64,000 nt of DNA. It comes from Thiobacillus sp. 63-78. GTDB taxonomy: Bacteria > Pseudomonadota > Gammaproteobacteria > Burkholderiales > Thiobacillaceae. Location of the stretch: assembly GCA_001899765.1 (NCBI GenBank), contig MKWM01000017.1:1-64000 (forward strand), read 5' to 3'. Position 1 is the first letter of the stretch. Each line of letters starts with the position of its first letter. The notes beneath the pieces were generated by a model that was not told the DNA's origin, ran no database searches, and saw only the letters and a list, made by a program, of their open reading frames with translations. A program made the position numbers and the translations under genes. Positions 44,739 to 56,011 of the stretch are shown piece after piece.

Positions 44739-45395
44739 ATGACTCAGGACGAAATGAAGCAAGCCGTGGCACGTGCCGCGGTGGATTATGTCAAGGGCGG
44801 CATCATCGGGGTAGGCACCGGTTCGACCGCCAACTATTTCATCGACGCGCTGGCCGGGGTAAAAGGCCGCATCGACGGGGCGGTCGCCAGTTCGGAAGCC
44901 ACGGCCGCCCGCCTCAAAAGCCACGCCATTCCGGTGCTGGAACTCAACAGCGTGGGCGAACTGGAAATCTACGTCGACGGCGCCGACGAAATCACCGAAC
45001 ATTTCGCCATGATCAAGGGCGGCGGCGGCGCGCTGACGCGGGAAAAAATCGTCGCCGCGTGCAGCAGGCAGTTCATCTGCATTGCCGACGAAAGCAAGCG
45101 TGTGGGGGTGATGGGCAAATTTCCACTGCCCGTCGAGGTGATCCCGATGGCACGTTCGTATGTCGCACGCGAGCTGGTCAAACTGGGCGGACAACCGCGA
45201 TTGAGAGAAGGATTCACCACCGACAACGGCAATCTCATCCTCGACGTGCACGGTTTGTCGATCGTCGATCCGGTATCGCTGGAAACCACGATCGATCACA
45301 TCGTCGGCGTGGTCACAAACGGCCTGTTTGCGCGGCGCGGCGCGGACGTGCTGCTGCTCGGCACGCCCGCAGGCGTCCAGACCTACACCAGGTAA
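44739..45395 (+). CDS. rpiA: Ribose-5-phosphate isomerase A
   Basis: Isomerase of the pentose phosphate pathway (ribose 5-phosphate to ribulose 5-phosphate), 218 residues. Recognisable blocks are [18 protein letters not shown] (phosphate loop), [38 protein letters not shown] (catalytic Asp and Lys) and PVEVIPMA. Length equals E. coli RpiA (219). It stands alone on the plus strand and its stop lies 3 bp from the convergent yacG stop. Confidence 0.96.
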   Translation: MTQDEMKQAVARAAVDYVKGGIIGVGTGSTANYFIDALAGVKGRIDGAVASSEATAARLKSHAIPVLELNSVGELEIYVDGADEITEHFAMIKGGGGALTREKIVAACSRQFICIADESKRVGVMGKFPLPVEVIPMARSYVARELVKLGGQPRLREGFTTDNGNLILDVHGLSIVDPVSLETTIDHIVGVVTNGLFARRGADVLLLGTPAGVQTYTR

Positions 45396-45398
45396 TCG

Positions 45399-45596
45399 TC
45401 ACTGCGGCTGCGGGGATTCGTCGTCGGGCGCCTGCTCCCCGGCGGGTACGCGATATTTTCCGGCGGCCCACTGCCCCAGATCGATCATCTTGCAGCGCTC
45501 GCTGCAGAACGGTTTCCAGCGATTTTCCGCCACCCACGCGACGCTTGCCCCGCAGGTCGGGCAACTGACGACTGGCGGGGGCGCGGCGGATTTCAC
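45399..45596 (-). CDS. yacG: DNA gyrase inhibitor YacG
   Basis: Small zinc protein that binds GyrB and inhibits gyrase, 65 residues. The four zinc cysteines are in SCPTCGA (Cys12, Cys15) and [19 protein letters not shown] (Cys31, Cys35), the exact YacG pattern. The acidic/Pro-rich tail is variable in the family. It overlaps the end of zapD (ATGA) in the conserved coaE-zapD-yacG order. Confidence 0.93.
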   Translation of the reverse strand: MKSAAPPPVVSCPTCGASVAWVAENRWKPFCSERCKMIDLGQWAAGKYRVPAGEQAPDDESPQPQ

Positions 45597-46348
45597 AGTG
45601 TGCAGAAAGTCAGATCGAAATCGATCGGCAGCTCGGTGCAGGTTCGCTGCGCGCCCGATCCCGCGTGAACGAAACGGATATTCAGCAGGTATTTGTTGGC
45701 CGAAATTTCCGGCACGCAGGGCTGCTCATCCACCAGGGTGACCCTGATGAGCTGAGGATTGCGCGATTCGAGCATGCGCTGATAGCTGCCATGGTTCGCA
45801 TGCTGCCGCTCGGGTTGTCCGCTGTCGCGCAGCAATCCGAGCACGATTTCGACCGCGGCGCGAATCGACGAGAACGGCGCCAGCCACTTGTGCAGCTCGC
45901 TCAAGCGCTTCTCCGCCGCCTGGTGCAGCCAGAAATGATAGGAAGGCAGATCGAACTCGCACATGCCGCCCGGAATGGCGGCACGCTGCTTGATGGCCAT
46001 CAGCCAGTCGTCTTCGCGCAGATGCTGGCCGACTTTTCCGGGCAACTGGTACATGCCGTCATGGGCGGCCTCGATCGCAGTCAGCACCTGTTCCAGCGTG
46101 GTCTCCTGCACATGCGGGTTGCCGCGCAACGCGGTCAGCACCGCCTTCTGCCGGTCAAGCTCCTGTAGCAGATCGGACTTGAGATCGGCGCGTGCCGCGA
46201 CTTCGGCCATCTCGAACAGGGTCAGCAAGGCGGCATGATGCGCGTGCGAACCGGCCAATGCGGCGTAGGCATCGAAGCGATCGAACAGATCTTCCAGCCG
46301 CAAGAGGGTGCGGATGCGTTCGCTCAGGGGATATTCGTAATGGATCAC
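45593..46348 (-). CDS. zapD: Cell division protein ZapD
   Basis: Cytoplasmic FtsZ-associated protein (DUF1342) that cross-links FtsZ filaments at mid-cell, 251 residues. The N-terminus [20 protein letters not shown] is the family signature; [20 protein letters not shown] and [19 protein letters not shown] are further conserved blocks. It lies 52 bp after coaE on the same strand and overlaps yacG by 4 bp. Confidence 0.94.
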   Translation of the reverse strand: MIHYEYPLSERIRTLLRLEDLFDRFDAYAALAGSHAHHAALLTLFEMAEVAARADLKSDLLQELDRQKAVLTALRGNPHVQETTLEQVLTAIEAAHDGMYQLPGKVGQHLREDDWLMAIKQRAAIPGGMCEFDLPSYHFWLHQAAEKRLSELHKWLAPFSSIRAAVEIVLGLLRDSGQPERQHANHGSYQRMLESRNPQLIRVTLVDEQPCVPEISANKYLLNIRFVHAGSGAQRTCTELPIDFDLTFCTL

Positions 46349-46400
46349 GCCGCAACGCGTTGGTTTGGTTGGACCGATTGTCGCCGATCCATATGGAAAA

Positions 46401-47009
46401 TCAAGACGGCTGCATCGTGGAAAACGCCAGATAACGCCGATGCAACGCCGCCACCTGATCGCGCAATGCCTCGGGGGAAGCCGTGTTGAGAATCACGTCG
46501 TCCGCGCGAGCCAGGCGCGCGGCACGCCGCGACTGCGCCCGGAGGATGGCGCCCACCTCATCGCGGGTGAGTCCGCTGCGCGCCATCACCCGCTCAATCT
46601 GCATCTCTTCGGGACAGTCAACCACCAGAATCCGGTCCAGCATATCCTGATACGCACCGGTCTCCACCAGCAGGGGAATCACGATCAATACGTACGGCAC
46701 CGCCAGGGTGGCAAGCGTTTGCGCCACACGCTCCCGGATGCGCGGGTGCAGGATGGCCTCGAGCCGGTGCCGGGCGCCGGGATCGGAGAATACGCGCCGG
46801 CGCAGGGTGGTCCGGTCCAGGCTGCCATCCGCCTGCATGACCGTTTCGCCAAATTCCGCCCGGATCGCATCCAGGGCGGCATTCCCCGGCGTGCTCAGTT
46901 CACGTGCGATGACATCCGTATCGATCACCGGCGTGCCCTGTTCGGCAAACAGCCCGGCGACGGTCGATTTGCCCGAGCCGATCCCGCCAGTGAGGCCGAC
47001 CACAAACAT
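46401..47009 (-). CDS. coaE: Dephospho-CoA kinase
   Basis: Last enzyme of coenzyme A synthesis, phosphorylating the 3' hydroxyl of dephospho-CoA, 202 residues. The P-loop [20 protein letters not shown] is at residues 5-24, followed by [14 protein letters not shown] and [28 protein letters not shown] is the lid region. The start codon is at the last base of pilD (1-bp overlap), in the usual pil-coaE-zapD-yacG cluster. Confidence 0.95.
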   Translation of the reverse strand: MFVVGLTGGIGSGKSTVAGLFAEQGTPVIDTDVIARELSTPGNAALDAIRAEFGETVMQADGSLDRTTLRRRVFSDPGARHRLEAILHPRIRERVAQTLATLAVPYVLIVIPLLVETGAYQDMLDRILVVDCPEEMQIERVMARSGLTRDEVGAILRAQSRRAARLARADDVILNTASPEALRDQVAALHRRYLAFSTMQPS

Positions 47010-47860
47010 CAGAATTGGGCAAGGTAGGCCTGCGTCAGGTCGGCACCGAAAAACAGCGCCGCCAGCCCTCCCCCCGCCAGATACGGGCCAAACGGAATCG
47101 GCACGCGACGATCATGTTTCACCAGCACGATCAGCGCAATTCCGATGACCGCGCCGACTCCGGACGACAGCAGCAACGTCACGGGCAGCATCTGCCAGCC
47201 GAGCCAGGCACCGATGGCCGCCAGCAACTTGAAATCGCCGAATCCCATGCCCTCCTTGCCGGTTGCGAGCCTGAACAGCCAGTACACCGACCACAGTACC
47301 AGATAGCCCGCCACGGCACCGACGACCGCATCGGGAAGGCTGGCGAAAACCCCATACACGTTGAAGATCAGGCCCAGCCAGATGAGCGGCAGGGTCAGGC
47401 TGTCGGGCAGCAGGGTGGTATCGAAGTCAATGAACGCCAGCGCGATCAGTGTCCATCCCAGCAGCAGCGCGCCCGCGGTTTGCACGCTGACGCCCCATTT
47501 CCAGGCAACCGCCGCCGACAGCAGCGCGGTGAGCAACTCCACCAGCGGGTAGCGCGCGCCGATCGACGTGCCGCAGGCCGAACAGCGCCCGCGCAGCCAC
47601 AGCCACGACAGCAGCGGGATGTTTTCCAGTGCGGTGATCTGGTGCCCGCACTGGGTACAGGCCGAGCGCGGCAGCCACAGGTTGTAGCGCGGCGTATCGG
47701 GCGCGGTTTCGCCGCGCAGTTCGGCGCATTGCGCCTGCCATTCGGCTTCCATCATTTTGGGCAGCCGGTGGATGACGACGTTCAGGAAACTGCCCACCAG
47801 CAGGCCGAACAGAAAAACCAGCCCGCTGAAGAGGGCGGGTTCACCGTGCAGCACATCCAT
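47009..47860 (-). CDS. pilD: Type IV prepilin peptidase and N-methyltransferase
   Basis: Inner-membrane aspartic peptidase that cleaves and N-methylates type IV prepilins and pseudopilins, 283 residues with about seven membrane helices. The bifunctional class is shown by the zinc tetracysteine CTQCGHQI...CSACG (about residues 72-99). Catalytic aspartates are in FIDFDTTLLPD and GMGFGDFKLLAAIGAWLG. The ATG at 47860 overlaps the pilC stop (TGATG), so translation is coupled. Confidence 0.95.
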   Translation of the reverse strand: MDVLHGEPALFSGLVFLFGLLVGSFLNVVIHRLPKMMEAEWQAQCAELRGETAPDTPRYNLWLPRSACTQCGHQITALENIPLLSWLWLRGRCSACGTSIGARYPLVELLTALLSAAVAWKWGVSVQTAGALLLGWTLIALAFIDFDTTLLPDSLTLPLIWLGLIFNVYGVFASLPDAVVGAVAGYLVLWSVYWLFRLATGKEGMGFGDFKLLAAIGAWLGWQMLPVTLLLSSGVGAVIGIALIVLVKHDRRVPIPFGPYLAGGGLAALFFGADLTQAYLAQF

Positions 47861-49080
47861 CAAACGACCGAACCCATCTTGAAAATCGGCAGATACATGG
47901 CGATCACCATGCCGCCGATAAGGGTGCCCAGCACCACCATGATGATCGGCTCCATCAGGCTGGAGAGCGCCTCGACCGCGTCATCGACTTCGGCTTCGTA
48001 GAAATCGGCCACCTTGCCCAGCATGGAGTCGAGCGAACCGGATTCCTCGCCGATGGCCGCCATCTGCAGCACCATGTTGGGAAACTTCCCCGAGTTCTGC
48101 ATCGCCACGGTCAGCGCCGTGCCGGTCGCCACTTCGCCGCGGATCTTGCTGGTGGCCTCGACGAAGACCTGGTTGCCCGACGCCCCGCCCACCGATTCCA
48201 GCGCCTCGACCAGCGGCACGCCGGCGGCGAACATGGTCGCCAGCGTACGGGTCCAGCGCGCAATCGTGGCTTTTTCAATCACCGGGCCGAAAATCGGCAG
48301 CTTGAGCATGAGGCGGTCCATGAACATCTGCACCTTGCGCGAACGCTTCCAGGCCTGCAGCAGGGCGAAGATCCCGCCGCCGATGATACCGAAAATCGCC
48401 CACCACCATTTGACGAAGAAATCCGAGAGCGCCATGATCACCAGGGTCGGCCCCGGCAGATCCGCGCCAAAGCTGCTGAACAATTCCTTGAACGCCGGAA
48501 TCACGAAAATCATGATGATGGCGGTGATGACGAACGCCACCACAATGATGGAGATCGGGTAGAACAACGCCGACTTGATCTTGCTCTTGATGGCAAGGAT
48601 CTTTTCCTTGTAGACCGCCAGCCGTTCGAGCACGCCGTCGAGAATACCGGCTGACTCCCCCGCCCCGACCAGGTTGCAGAACAGCGCGTCGAAATGCAGC
48701 GGATGACGCCCGAATGCCTGGGTCAGGCTGCTGCCCTTTTCGATGTCCGCCTTGATTTCCAGCAACAGGCGCTGCATCGAGGGATTGGAATGGCCGCGCG
48801 CCACGATTTCAAAGGATTGCAGCAAAGGGACGCCGGCCTTCATCATCGTCGCCAACTGGCGGGTGAACAGCGTGACATCCTTGTCGGTGATTTTCTTGGC
48901 GCCGCTGAACAGGGTGCTCTGCTTCTTCACCTTGGTGACGGTGATACCCTGCTTGCGCAGCTGGGAATTGACCACCGCCTCGCCGCCGGCCTGCATCTGC
49001 CCCTTGACCTTCTTGCCGCGTTTGTCCATGCCTTCCCACAGGAAGGTCGGGGCCTTGACTGCCTTTGCCGCTGTTGCCAT
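47860..49080 (-). CDS. pilC: Type IV pilus inner-membrane platform protein
   Basis: Polytopic core protein of the type IV pilus machine, 406 residues, which couples PilB/PilT motors to pilin polymerisation. Two GspF domains (about residues 70-195 and 275-395) each start with the family pattern (LFTRQLATMMKAGVPLLQSF and RTLATMFAAGVPLVEALESV). Three to four hydrophobic helices are seen. It lies 12 bp after pilB and overlaps pilD. pilT and pilA are not in the window. Confidence 0.95.
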   Translation of the reverse strand: MATAAKAVKAPTFLWEGMDKRGKKVKGQMQAGGEAVVNSQLRKQGITVTKVKKQSTLFSGAKKITDKDVTLFTRQLATMMKAGVPLLQSFEIVARGHSNPSMQRLLLEIKADIEKGSSLTQAFGRHPLHFDALFCNLVGAGESAGILDGVLERLAVYKEKILAIKSKIKSALFYPISIIVVAFVITAIIMIFVIPAFKELFSSFGADLPGPTLVIMALSDFFVKWWWAIFGIIGGGIFALLQAWKRSRKVQMFMDRLMLKLPIFGPVIEKATIARWTRTLATMFAAGVPLVEALESVGGASGNQVFVEATSKIRGEVATGTALTVAMQNSGKFPNMVLQMAAIGEESGSLDSMLGKVADFYEAEVDDAVEALSSLMEPIIMVVLGTLIGGMVIAMYLPIFKMGSVV

Positions 49081-49092
49081 AGAACGGATTCC

Positions 49093-50808
49093 TTAGAGAT
49101 TGGTGACAGCCTCGACCTCTTCCAGCGAGGTGAGTCCGGTTTTCACTTTCAGCAGGCCTGCCTGGCGCAGGTCAAGCACGCCTTCGCGCCTGGCCTGGTC
49201 GGCAATATCGGATTCATTCCCGCCCTTGAGGATGATGCGGGTCATGGCGTCGGTGATCGGCATGACCTGATAGATGCCCACCCGCCCCTTGTAGCCCGTG
49301 CCGCCGCAGATCTCGCAACCGACCGGCTTGTAGGGCTTCCAGCTGCCATCGAGCTGCTCTCCGGTAAAACCCGCTGCCAGCAGGGCTTCCTCCGGAATAT
49401 CGGCAGGCTGCTTGCAACTGCACAGCTTGCGCCCCAGCCGTTGTGCCGTAATCAGGATCACTGAAGACGCCACGTTGAAAGGCGCCACCCCCATGTTCAG
49501 CAGCCGGGTAAGCGTCCCGGGCGCATCGTTGGTGTGCAGCGTGGACATCACCATGTGGCCGGTCTGTGCCGCCTTGATGGCGATGTCCGCGGTTTCCAGG
49601 TCGCGGATCTCGCCGACCATGATCACGTCGGGATCCTGCCGCAGGAAGGATTTAAGCGCCGCCGAGAAGGTCAGTCCCGCCTTGTCGTTGACGTTGACCT
49701 GGTTGATCCCGGGTAACTGGATTTCCGCCGGATCCTCCGCCGTCGAGATGTTGACGTCGGGCTTGTTCAGGATATTCAGGCAGGTATACAGCGACACGGT
49801 CTTGCCGGAACCGGTCGGGCCGGTCACCAGTACCATGCCGTAGGGGCGCTGCACCGCGTTCAGCAGCAATTCCTTCTGCCAGGGCTCATAGCCCAGCGCC
49901 TCGATTCCCAGCTGCGCGCTGGTGGGATCGAGAATACGCATGACGATCTTTTCGCCGTACAGCGTGGGCAGGGTGCTGACCCGAAAATCGATGGCGCGAC
50001 TCTTCGACAGGACCATTTTCATGCGGCCGTCCTGCGGCACCCGCTTTTCCGAAATATCCAGCCGTGACAACACCTTGATGCGCGACGCCACCTTGTCCTT
50101 GATCGCCATCGGCGGCTGCGCCACCTCGGACAGGATGCCATCGCGGCGGTAACGGATCCGGTAATATTTTTCGTAAGGCTCGAAATGGATGTCGGATGCC
50201 CCGATATTGATGGCATCGAGCATGATTTTCTGTAGATAGCGCACGACCGGCGCATCGTCGATCTCGATCCCGCTGGTTTCCTGCTGGGCTGCGGCGCTTT
50301 CCTCGTCGGCAAAATCCAGATTGAGGTCTTCCGCGTTCAGCACGGCCATCGTGTTGTCGTTTGCTTCGCCGGCCTTCTCGATCAGCTTGCCCAGCTTGTC
50401 GTCTTCCACCACCACAGGCTCGATCGTCTGCCCGGTCTGGAATTTCACTTCGTCCAGTGCCTGCAGATGGGTGGGATCGGATGTCGCGACATACAGTTTG
50501 TTGCCGCGCTGATACAAGGCAACGACCCGCCGTTTCTGCACCAGTTTCGGATCGAGCAGCCCCTGTGGCAGGCTCTCGTGATCCATGGCATTCAGATCCA
50601 TATAGGGGAAGCCGAACGAAGTCGCGGCAAATTCGGCAATCTGGTCGGATTTGAATCGCCGCCCCTTGATCAATTCGGTCACGAACGAATCACCAGACTG
50701 GCTGGCGCGCTTCCAGACCCCTTCCGCATCACCCTCGGACAGCCAGCCATGGTTGACCATGGCACGCGCCAGCCCGGTTAAATTGTTGGTGTTTGTCACA
50801 GCTGCCAT
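49093..50808 (-). CDS. pilB: Type IV pilus assembly ATPase
   Basis: Hexameric motor that drives pilus extension, 571 residues. An N-terminal MshEN/T2SSE_N domain (about residues 40-150) precedes the ATPase core: Walker A TGPTGSGKTVSLYT, Asp box DPDVIMVGEIRDLETADI (Walker B) and His box GHMVMSTLHTNDAPGTLTRL. A tetracysteine zinc motif is seen in KLCSCKQ and CEICGGTGYKGR. It is the first gene of pilB-pilC-pilD-coaE-zapD-yacG. Upstream lies a stem-loop (GTCCCTTC/GAAGGGAC, 50844-50868). Confidence 0.96.
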   Translation of the reverse strand: MAAVTNTNNLTGLARAMVNHGWLSEGDAEGVWKRASQSGDSFVTELIKGRRFKSDQIAEFAATSFGFPYMDLNAMDHESLPQGLLDPKLVQKRRVVALYQRGNKLYVATSDPTHLQALDEVKFQTGQTIEPVVVEDDKLGKLIEKAGEANDNTMAVLNAEDLNLDFADEESAAAQQETSGIEIDDAPVVRYLQKIMLDAINIGASDIHFEPYEKYYRIRYRRDGILSEVAQPPMAIKDKVASRIKVLSRLDISEKRVPQDGRMKMVLSKSRAIDFRVSTLPTLYGEKIVMRILDPTSAQLGIEALGYEPWQKELLLNAVQRPYGMVLVTGPTGSGKTVSLYTCLNILNKPDVNISTAEDPAEIQLPGINQVNVNDKAGLTFSAALKSFLRQDPDVIMVGEIRDLETADIAIKAAQTGHMVMSTLHTNDAPGTLTRLLNMGVAPFNVASSVILITAQRLGRKLCSCKQPADIPEEALLAAGFTGEQLDGSWKPYKPVGCEICGGTGYKGRVGIYQVMPITDAMTRIILKGGNESDIADQARREGVLDLRQAGLLKVKTGLTSLEEVEAVTNL

Positions 50809-50843
50809 AGCTCGATTCCAGACAAGTCCAGCGTCAAATTATC

Positions 50844-50868
50844 GTCCCTTCGCCCGTCCGGAAGGGAC
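50844..50868 (-). terminator. Stem-loop between corC-like gene and pilB
   Basis: Perfect 8-bp arms GTCCCTTC (50844-50851) and GAAGGGAC (50861-50868) with a 9-base GC-rich loop. On the minus strand the stem is followed by GATAATTT, a weak T-run. It may end the transcript of the CorC-like gene ahead of pilB. Confidence 0.4.
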
Positions 50869-50907
50869 AGACACAGGGAATCACAGGCCTTAACGGCAAT
50901 TTTCCGA

Positions 50908-52206
50908 CTAAATTGAGACGTGTCCGGGCTGGGCTGCTTCCGTCGGCGGCACATGGATGCGCGCCATCTTGACCGCGCGATCCTGCGTCTGCACGATTTC
51001 AACCGGCACATTGCCCAGTTTGATGCTCACTCCGGCTTCGGGAATATCCTCGAATTGCTCCAGCAACAGGCCGTTCAGGGTCTTCGGGCCATCCAGTGGC
51101 AGCGAGAGGCCCAGCTTGCGATTGAGGTGGCGCAGCAGGACGCTACCCTCGACCAGCCAGCTACCGCCTTCCTCGTGCCGCAAATAACCCGCGTCGGACG
51201 GCGCATGCGTGGTGAATTCTCCAACCAGCTCCTCCAGCAGGTCCTCCAGCGTCACCAATCCCTGCAGTTCGCCGTATTCATCGACGACCAGCGCCAGCCG
51301 TCGACGACCCGACTGAAAATTGCGCAACTGCGTGAACAGCGGCGTACCCGCCGGGACGAAATAGGGGTCTTCGAGGTTTTCCTTCAGGGCCTCCAGATCC
51401 AGTTCCTCGCCGGTCAGCGCGTACAGCACCCGGCGCACATGCAGTACGCCCAGCAGATTGTCGGGCGAACCGGCACGCACCACCAGCCGGGTATGGTGGC
51501 TGGTGGATATCTGCTGTTGTATCCGATCGAGGTCGTCCTCGATATCGATCGATTCGATCTGGCTGCGCGGCGTCATCACGTCATCCACGGTGATGTCTTC
51601 AAGATCGAGCAGATTCATCAAGAGCCGGTGATGTTCGCGCGGCAGCCTGCCTGACGATTCCAGCACGATGGTCCGCAACTCCTCCAGACCCAGGCTGTTT
51701 TCCTGCCCCGGTTCGGGCTGCCTGATCCGCAGCAGCCGTAAAATACCCTGCACGAACAGGTTCACGAACCACACCACGGGATAGGCCAGCGTCAGCAGCG
51801 GCGTGAGCAGCAGCGTCGCCGGGTAGGCCACGCGTTCAGGGAAGGCGGCACCCACCACCTTGGGCGTGACTTCGCTGAACACCAGGATCAGGAAAGTGAG
51901 CAACAACGTCGCCACGAACAGCACGGCTTCACCGGAGCCAAACAGGCGAATCGCCAGCACGGCCGACAGCGTGGCCGAAGCGGAATTGACCAGGTTGTTG
52001 CCGAGCAGGATGACGCCCAGCAGCTTGTCGGTCCTGCCCAGCAGCGCCTGCGCACGGATCGCCCCCCGCACACCGGATTCAGCGGCATGGCGCAGCCGAT
52101 AGCGGTTGATCGCCATCATCGCGGTTTCCGACGCGGAAAAGAAGGCCGAGGTCAGCAGCAGGGCGGCGAGTACGGCGAAAAGCGTACTGGTAGGGATACT
52201 GTCCAA
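50908..52206 (-). CDS. CNNM/CorC-family membrane protein with CBS pair
   Basis: A 432-residue protein with a DUF21/CNNM transmembrane domain (residues about 1-180, starting LFAVLAALLLTSAFFSASET), two CBS domains (about 205-330, starting VDDVMTPRSQIESIDI) and a C-terminal CorC_HlyC domain. Family members act in magnesium or cobalt homeostasis; in E. coli the same neighbourhood (ffh, ypjD, then yfjD/corE) holds a homologue, so it is probably the CorE/YfjD counterpart. The substrate is inferred. It lies 11 bp after the CcsA-like gene on the same strand. Confidence 0.88.
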   Translation of the reverse strand: MDSIPTSTLFAVLAALLLTSAFFSASETAMMAINRYRLRHAAESGVRGAIRAQALLGRTDKLLGVILLGNNLVNSASATLSAVLAIRLFGSGEAVLFVATLLLTFLILVFSEVTPKVVGAAFPERVAYPATLLLTPLLTLAYPVVWFVNLFVQGILRLLRIRQPEPGQENSLGLEELRTIVLESSGRLPREHHRLLMNLLDLEDITVDDVMTPRSQIESIDIEDDLDRIQQQISTSHHTRLVVRAGSPDNLLGVLHVRRVLYALTGEELDLEALKENLEDPYFVPAGTPLFTQLRNFQSGRRRLALVVDEYGELQGLVTLEDLLEELVGEFTTHAPSDAGYLRHEEGGSWLVEGSVLLRHLNRKLGLSLPLDGPKTLNGLLLEQFEDIPEAGVSIKLGNVPVEIVQTQDRAVKMARIHVPPTEAAQPGHVSI

Positions 52207-52217
52207 TCAGAATTGCC

Positions 52218-53003
52218 TCAACGCCGGAGGATCACTTCCAGCACGAACTGGGTACCCAGATAGGCCAGCAGCAACAGGGTAAAGCCCGTGATCGTCCAGT
52301 AAAGTGCCGTGCGGCCGCGCCAGCCGCGAAAATGCCGTCCCAGCAGCAAACCGCCAAACACCAGCCAGGACAGGATGGCGAACACGACCTTGTGGGTAAA
52401 CTGCAACGGCTTGCCGAACAGCTCTTCGGAAAAAAATATTCCGCTGAATACCGCCAGGGTCAATAGCGCAAACCCTATGCCGATGGTTCTGAACAGCATC
52501 GCTTCCAGCGTCAATAAAGGCGGCGCGCCCGCTTGCAGCAAGGCCCCGCGATGCAACTGCTTTTCCAGCATGGTCATCATCACCGCATGCAGGGCCGCCA
52601 CCGCCAGCAAGCCATAGGCAAGGAAGGACACGACCAGGTGCGCGCGCAGGGCCAGCGTCTGCGAATCGGGAATGGCATGGGTTTCGGTAAAAACCGCCAT
52701 GGCCAGCACGGACACCGCGGCCAATCCACTGACCCATGACTGCAGACGCGCCAGGGGCGCGCCCTGGCTGGCCAGCCAGTAGGTCAGCGCGGTCAGCCAT
52801 AGAATCGTCGACAGGGAATTGCCGAATCCCAGCCGGATATCGCCCTGCGCCAGCACGGAGTTGAAGATCAGTGCGCCATGCGCCAGCAAGGCCAGCGGCG
52901 TCAACACGCGCACCGACAGGGCGGACGGCCCATGTTGCAGGCGCCAGGCAATCCAGCCATACAGCGCACTGACACACAAAGTAACCAGCAATAACGGGGA
53001 CAT
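52218..53003 (-). CDS. CcsA/YpjD-like inner-membrane protein
   Basis: A 261-residue membrane protein with eight predicted helices, of the cytochrome c assembly (CcsA/HemX/YpjD) family. Conserved histidines appear in LRAHLVVSFLAYG and LQFTHKVVFAILSWLVFGGL, which would be haem-linked in CcsA proteins. Position next to ffh and the CNNM gene is the same as ypjD in E. coli; that protein is not proven to handle haem. Divergent from ffh, with 69 bp between starts. Confidence 0.85.
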   Translation of the reverse strand: MSPLLLVTLCVSALYGWIAWRLQHGPSALSVRVLTPLALLAHGALIFNSVLAQGDIRLGFGNSLSTILWLTALTYWLASQGAPLARLQSWVSGLAAVSVLAMAVFTETHAIPDSQTLALRAHLVVSFLAYGLLAVAALHAVMMTMLEKQLHRGALLQAGAPPLLTLEAMLFRTIGIGFALLTLAVFSGIFFSEELFGKPLQFTHKVVFAILSWLVFGGLLLGRHFRGWRGRTALYWTITGFTLLLLAYLGTQFVLEVILRR

Positions 53004-53072
53004 TCGTTAAAATGGAATCTGGATTCAGTCAGCCTCATTATCCATGCCGCCCATGGCGGCAACAAGGAAGCC

Positions 53073-54416
<1,344 letters not shown>

Positions 54417-54425
54417 AGCCTGCCG

Positions 54426-54454
54426 CTGGCAAGTCCGGGGATTTTGGGTATAAT
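54426..54454 (+). promoter_or_regulatory. Sigma-70 promoter for rpsP-rimM-trmD
   Basis: A perfect -10 hexamer TATAAT lies at 54449-54454, and CTGGCA at 54426-54431 sits at 17-bp spacing as a moderate -35. The start of transcription would fall near 54461, about 29 bp before the rpsP ATG. It lies between ffh and rpsP, matching a promoter that drives the ribosomal-protein operon separately from ffh. Confidence 0.6.
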
Positions 54455-54489
54455 TCGCGGTTTTCTCCGTTTACCCGGTGGGTTAGATC

Positions 54490-54744
54490 ATGGTCGTTAT
54501 TCGTCTTTCGCGCGGCGGCGCCAAAAACCGTCCTTTCTACAACGTGGTGGTGGCTGATTCGCGCTGCCGCCGCGATGGCCGTTTCATCGAGCGCGTCGGT
54601 TTCTATAGCCCGACGGCTTCCGAAGGCGCCGAATCGGTACGCCTGAATGCGGAGCGCATTGGCTACTGGGTCAGCAATGGCGCGCAGATGTCCGACACCG
54701 TCGCCCGCCTGGTCAAGCAGAACAAGCCCGCTGCCGCTGCCTGA
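54490..54744 (+). CDS. rpsP: 30S ribosomal protein S16
   Basis: Small-subunit protein that binds 16S rRNA early in assembly, 84 residues. It starts [20 protein letters not shown], followed by [20 protein letters not shown], the S16 signature. First gene of the conserved rpsP-rimM-trmD-rplS operon behind a good TATAAT promoter. Its stop is 1 bp before the likely TTG start of rimM. Confidence 0.97.
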   Translation: MVVIRLSRGGAKNRPFYNVVVADSRCRRDGRFIERVGFYSPTASEGAESVRLNAERIGYWVSNGAQMSDTVARLVKQNKPAAAA

Positions 54745-54745
54745 G

Positions 54746-55252
54746 TTGAATCAGAGCAGCGACTGGGTCGTGATGGGGCGCATCGCCGCCCCATTCGGTA
54801 TCAAGGGCTGGGTCAAAGTCCAGCCCTACAGCGAAGACCCGGACGCGTTGATGGATTTTGAATCCTGGCGCGTCGGCCGTGACGGACAACAGAGGCATTA
54901 CAGCGTCGAAGCCGTCCAGGACCATGGCAAAGCCCTGGTCGCCAAACTGGCCGGCATCGACGACCGCGACACGGCGTATGCCCTGCGCGGACAGGAAATC
55001 TCGGTGGCGAAGAGCGCATTACCGCCGCCGGGGGAAAACGAGTTTTACTGGTCGGATCTGATCGGTCTGAAAGTCGTCAACCGGGAAGGCGTCGAACTGG
55101 GCACGGTCGACAGCCTGATGGAAAGCGGCGCGAACGATCTGCTGGTCGTCAAGGGTACGCGCGAACACCTGATTCCGTTCGTCGCGGCCTTCGTCGGCAA
55201 GGTGGATCAGACGGGCAGAACGATCGAGGTGGACTGGGGCGAAGATTACTGA
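54746..55252 (+). CDS. rimM: Ribosome maturation factor RimM
   Basis: Factor for 16S rRNA processing and 30S head assembly that binds S19, 168 residues. I chose the TTG at 54746, 1 bp after the rpsP stop; ATG at 54772 directly before [20 protein letters not shown] would also fit. N-terminal RimM barrel to about residue 90 and a PRC-barrel at the C-terminus ([20 protein letters not shown]). It overlaps trmD by TGATG. Confidence 0.92.
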   Translation: MNQSSDWVVMGRIAAPFGIKGWVKVQPYSEDPDALMDFESWRVGRDGQQRHYSVEAVQDHGKALVAKLAGIDDRDTAYALRGQEISVAKSALPPPGENEFYWSDLIGLKVVNREGVELGTVDSLMESGANDLLVVKGTREHLIPFVAAFVGKVDQTGRTIEVDWGEDY

Positions 55253-55959
55253 TGCGCTTCGATGCGGTCACGCTCTTTCCCGAGATGTTCGATGCCGTAC
55301 TGGATTACGGCATCACCCGGCGGGCACTGGACCGCGGCTTGTATCGGTTTCGCGCATGGAATCCGCGCGACTTCACCGACGACCCGCACCGCACGGTGGA
55401 CGACCGGCCCTATGGCGGCGGCCCCGGGATGCTGATGCTGGCCGAACCGCTGGACTGCGCGCTGAACGCAGTACGGCAGGATCTGGCGAACGAGAATTTG
55501 ACGCCCTGGGTGGTGCATTTTTCACCCCGCGGCCGCCCCCTGACCCAGCGGCGGGTGATGGAATTGAAAGAAAAACCTGCGCTGGCATTGCTGTGCGGGC
55601 GGTATGAAGGCATCGACGAGCGGCTGCTGCAGCGCCGCGTGGACGAGGAGGTTTCGCTGGGCGATTTCGTGCTGTCCGGCGGCGAACTCCCTGCCCTGGC
55701 GCTGATGGATGCGCTCATCCGGCAGCTGCCGGGCGCACTCAACGACGCGGAATCGGCGGCACAGGATTCGTTCACCAACGGCCTGCTCGACTGTCCCCAC
55801 TACACCCGGCCGGAAGTCTGGCAGGGCATGGCGGTGCCGGACGTGTTGAAAAGCGGCAACCACGCGGCGATTGCCCGGTGGCGACACGAAGAAAGCCTGC
55901 GGCTGACCGCCGCGCTGCGACCCGATCTGCTGGATCGGCTGCAGCACAGACCGGATTGA
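55252..55959 (+). CDS. trmD: tRNA (guanine-N1-)-methyltransferase
   Basis: SPOUT-class enzyme that methylates G37 at N1 in tRNAs to keep reading frame, 235 residues. It starts [20 protein letters not shown] and holds [14 protein letters not shown] and the trefoil-knot SAM-binding region [15 protein letters not shown] and [15 protein letters not shown]. Start codon overlaps the rimM stop. The 127 bp to rplS contain several short stems. Confidence 0.97.
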   Translation: MRFDAVTLFPEMFDAVLDYGITRRALDRGLYRFRAWNPRDFTDDPHRTVDDRPYGGGPGMLMLAEPLDCALNAVRQDLANENLTPWVVHFSPRGRPLTQRRVMELKEKPALALLCGRYEGIDERLLQRRVDEEVSLGDFVLSGGELPALALMDALIRQLPGALNDAESAAQDSFTNGLLDCPHYTRPEVWQGMAVPDVLKSGNHAAIARWRHEESLRLTAALRPDLLDRLQHRPD

Positions 55960-55995
55960 CCCGGCCGCCTGCCCCCAGGCAGCCAGGAAATGAGC

Positions 55996-56011
55996 GGCCC
56001 CTTGCGGGGCC
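55996..56011 (+). promoter_or_regulatory. Stem-loop in the rplS leader
   Basis: GGCCCC (55996-56001) and GGGGCC (56006-56011) form a perfect 6-bp stem with a TTGC loop, 37 bp after trmD and 75 bp before rplS. Two weaker stems (around GGCG/CGCC at 56022-56036 and CTTGGG/CCCAGG near 56037-56053) follow. The leader could fold into a control element for L19 or be an attenuator; no T-run follows, so it is not a clear terminator. Confidence 0.4.
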
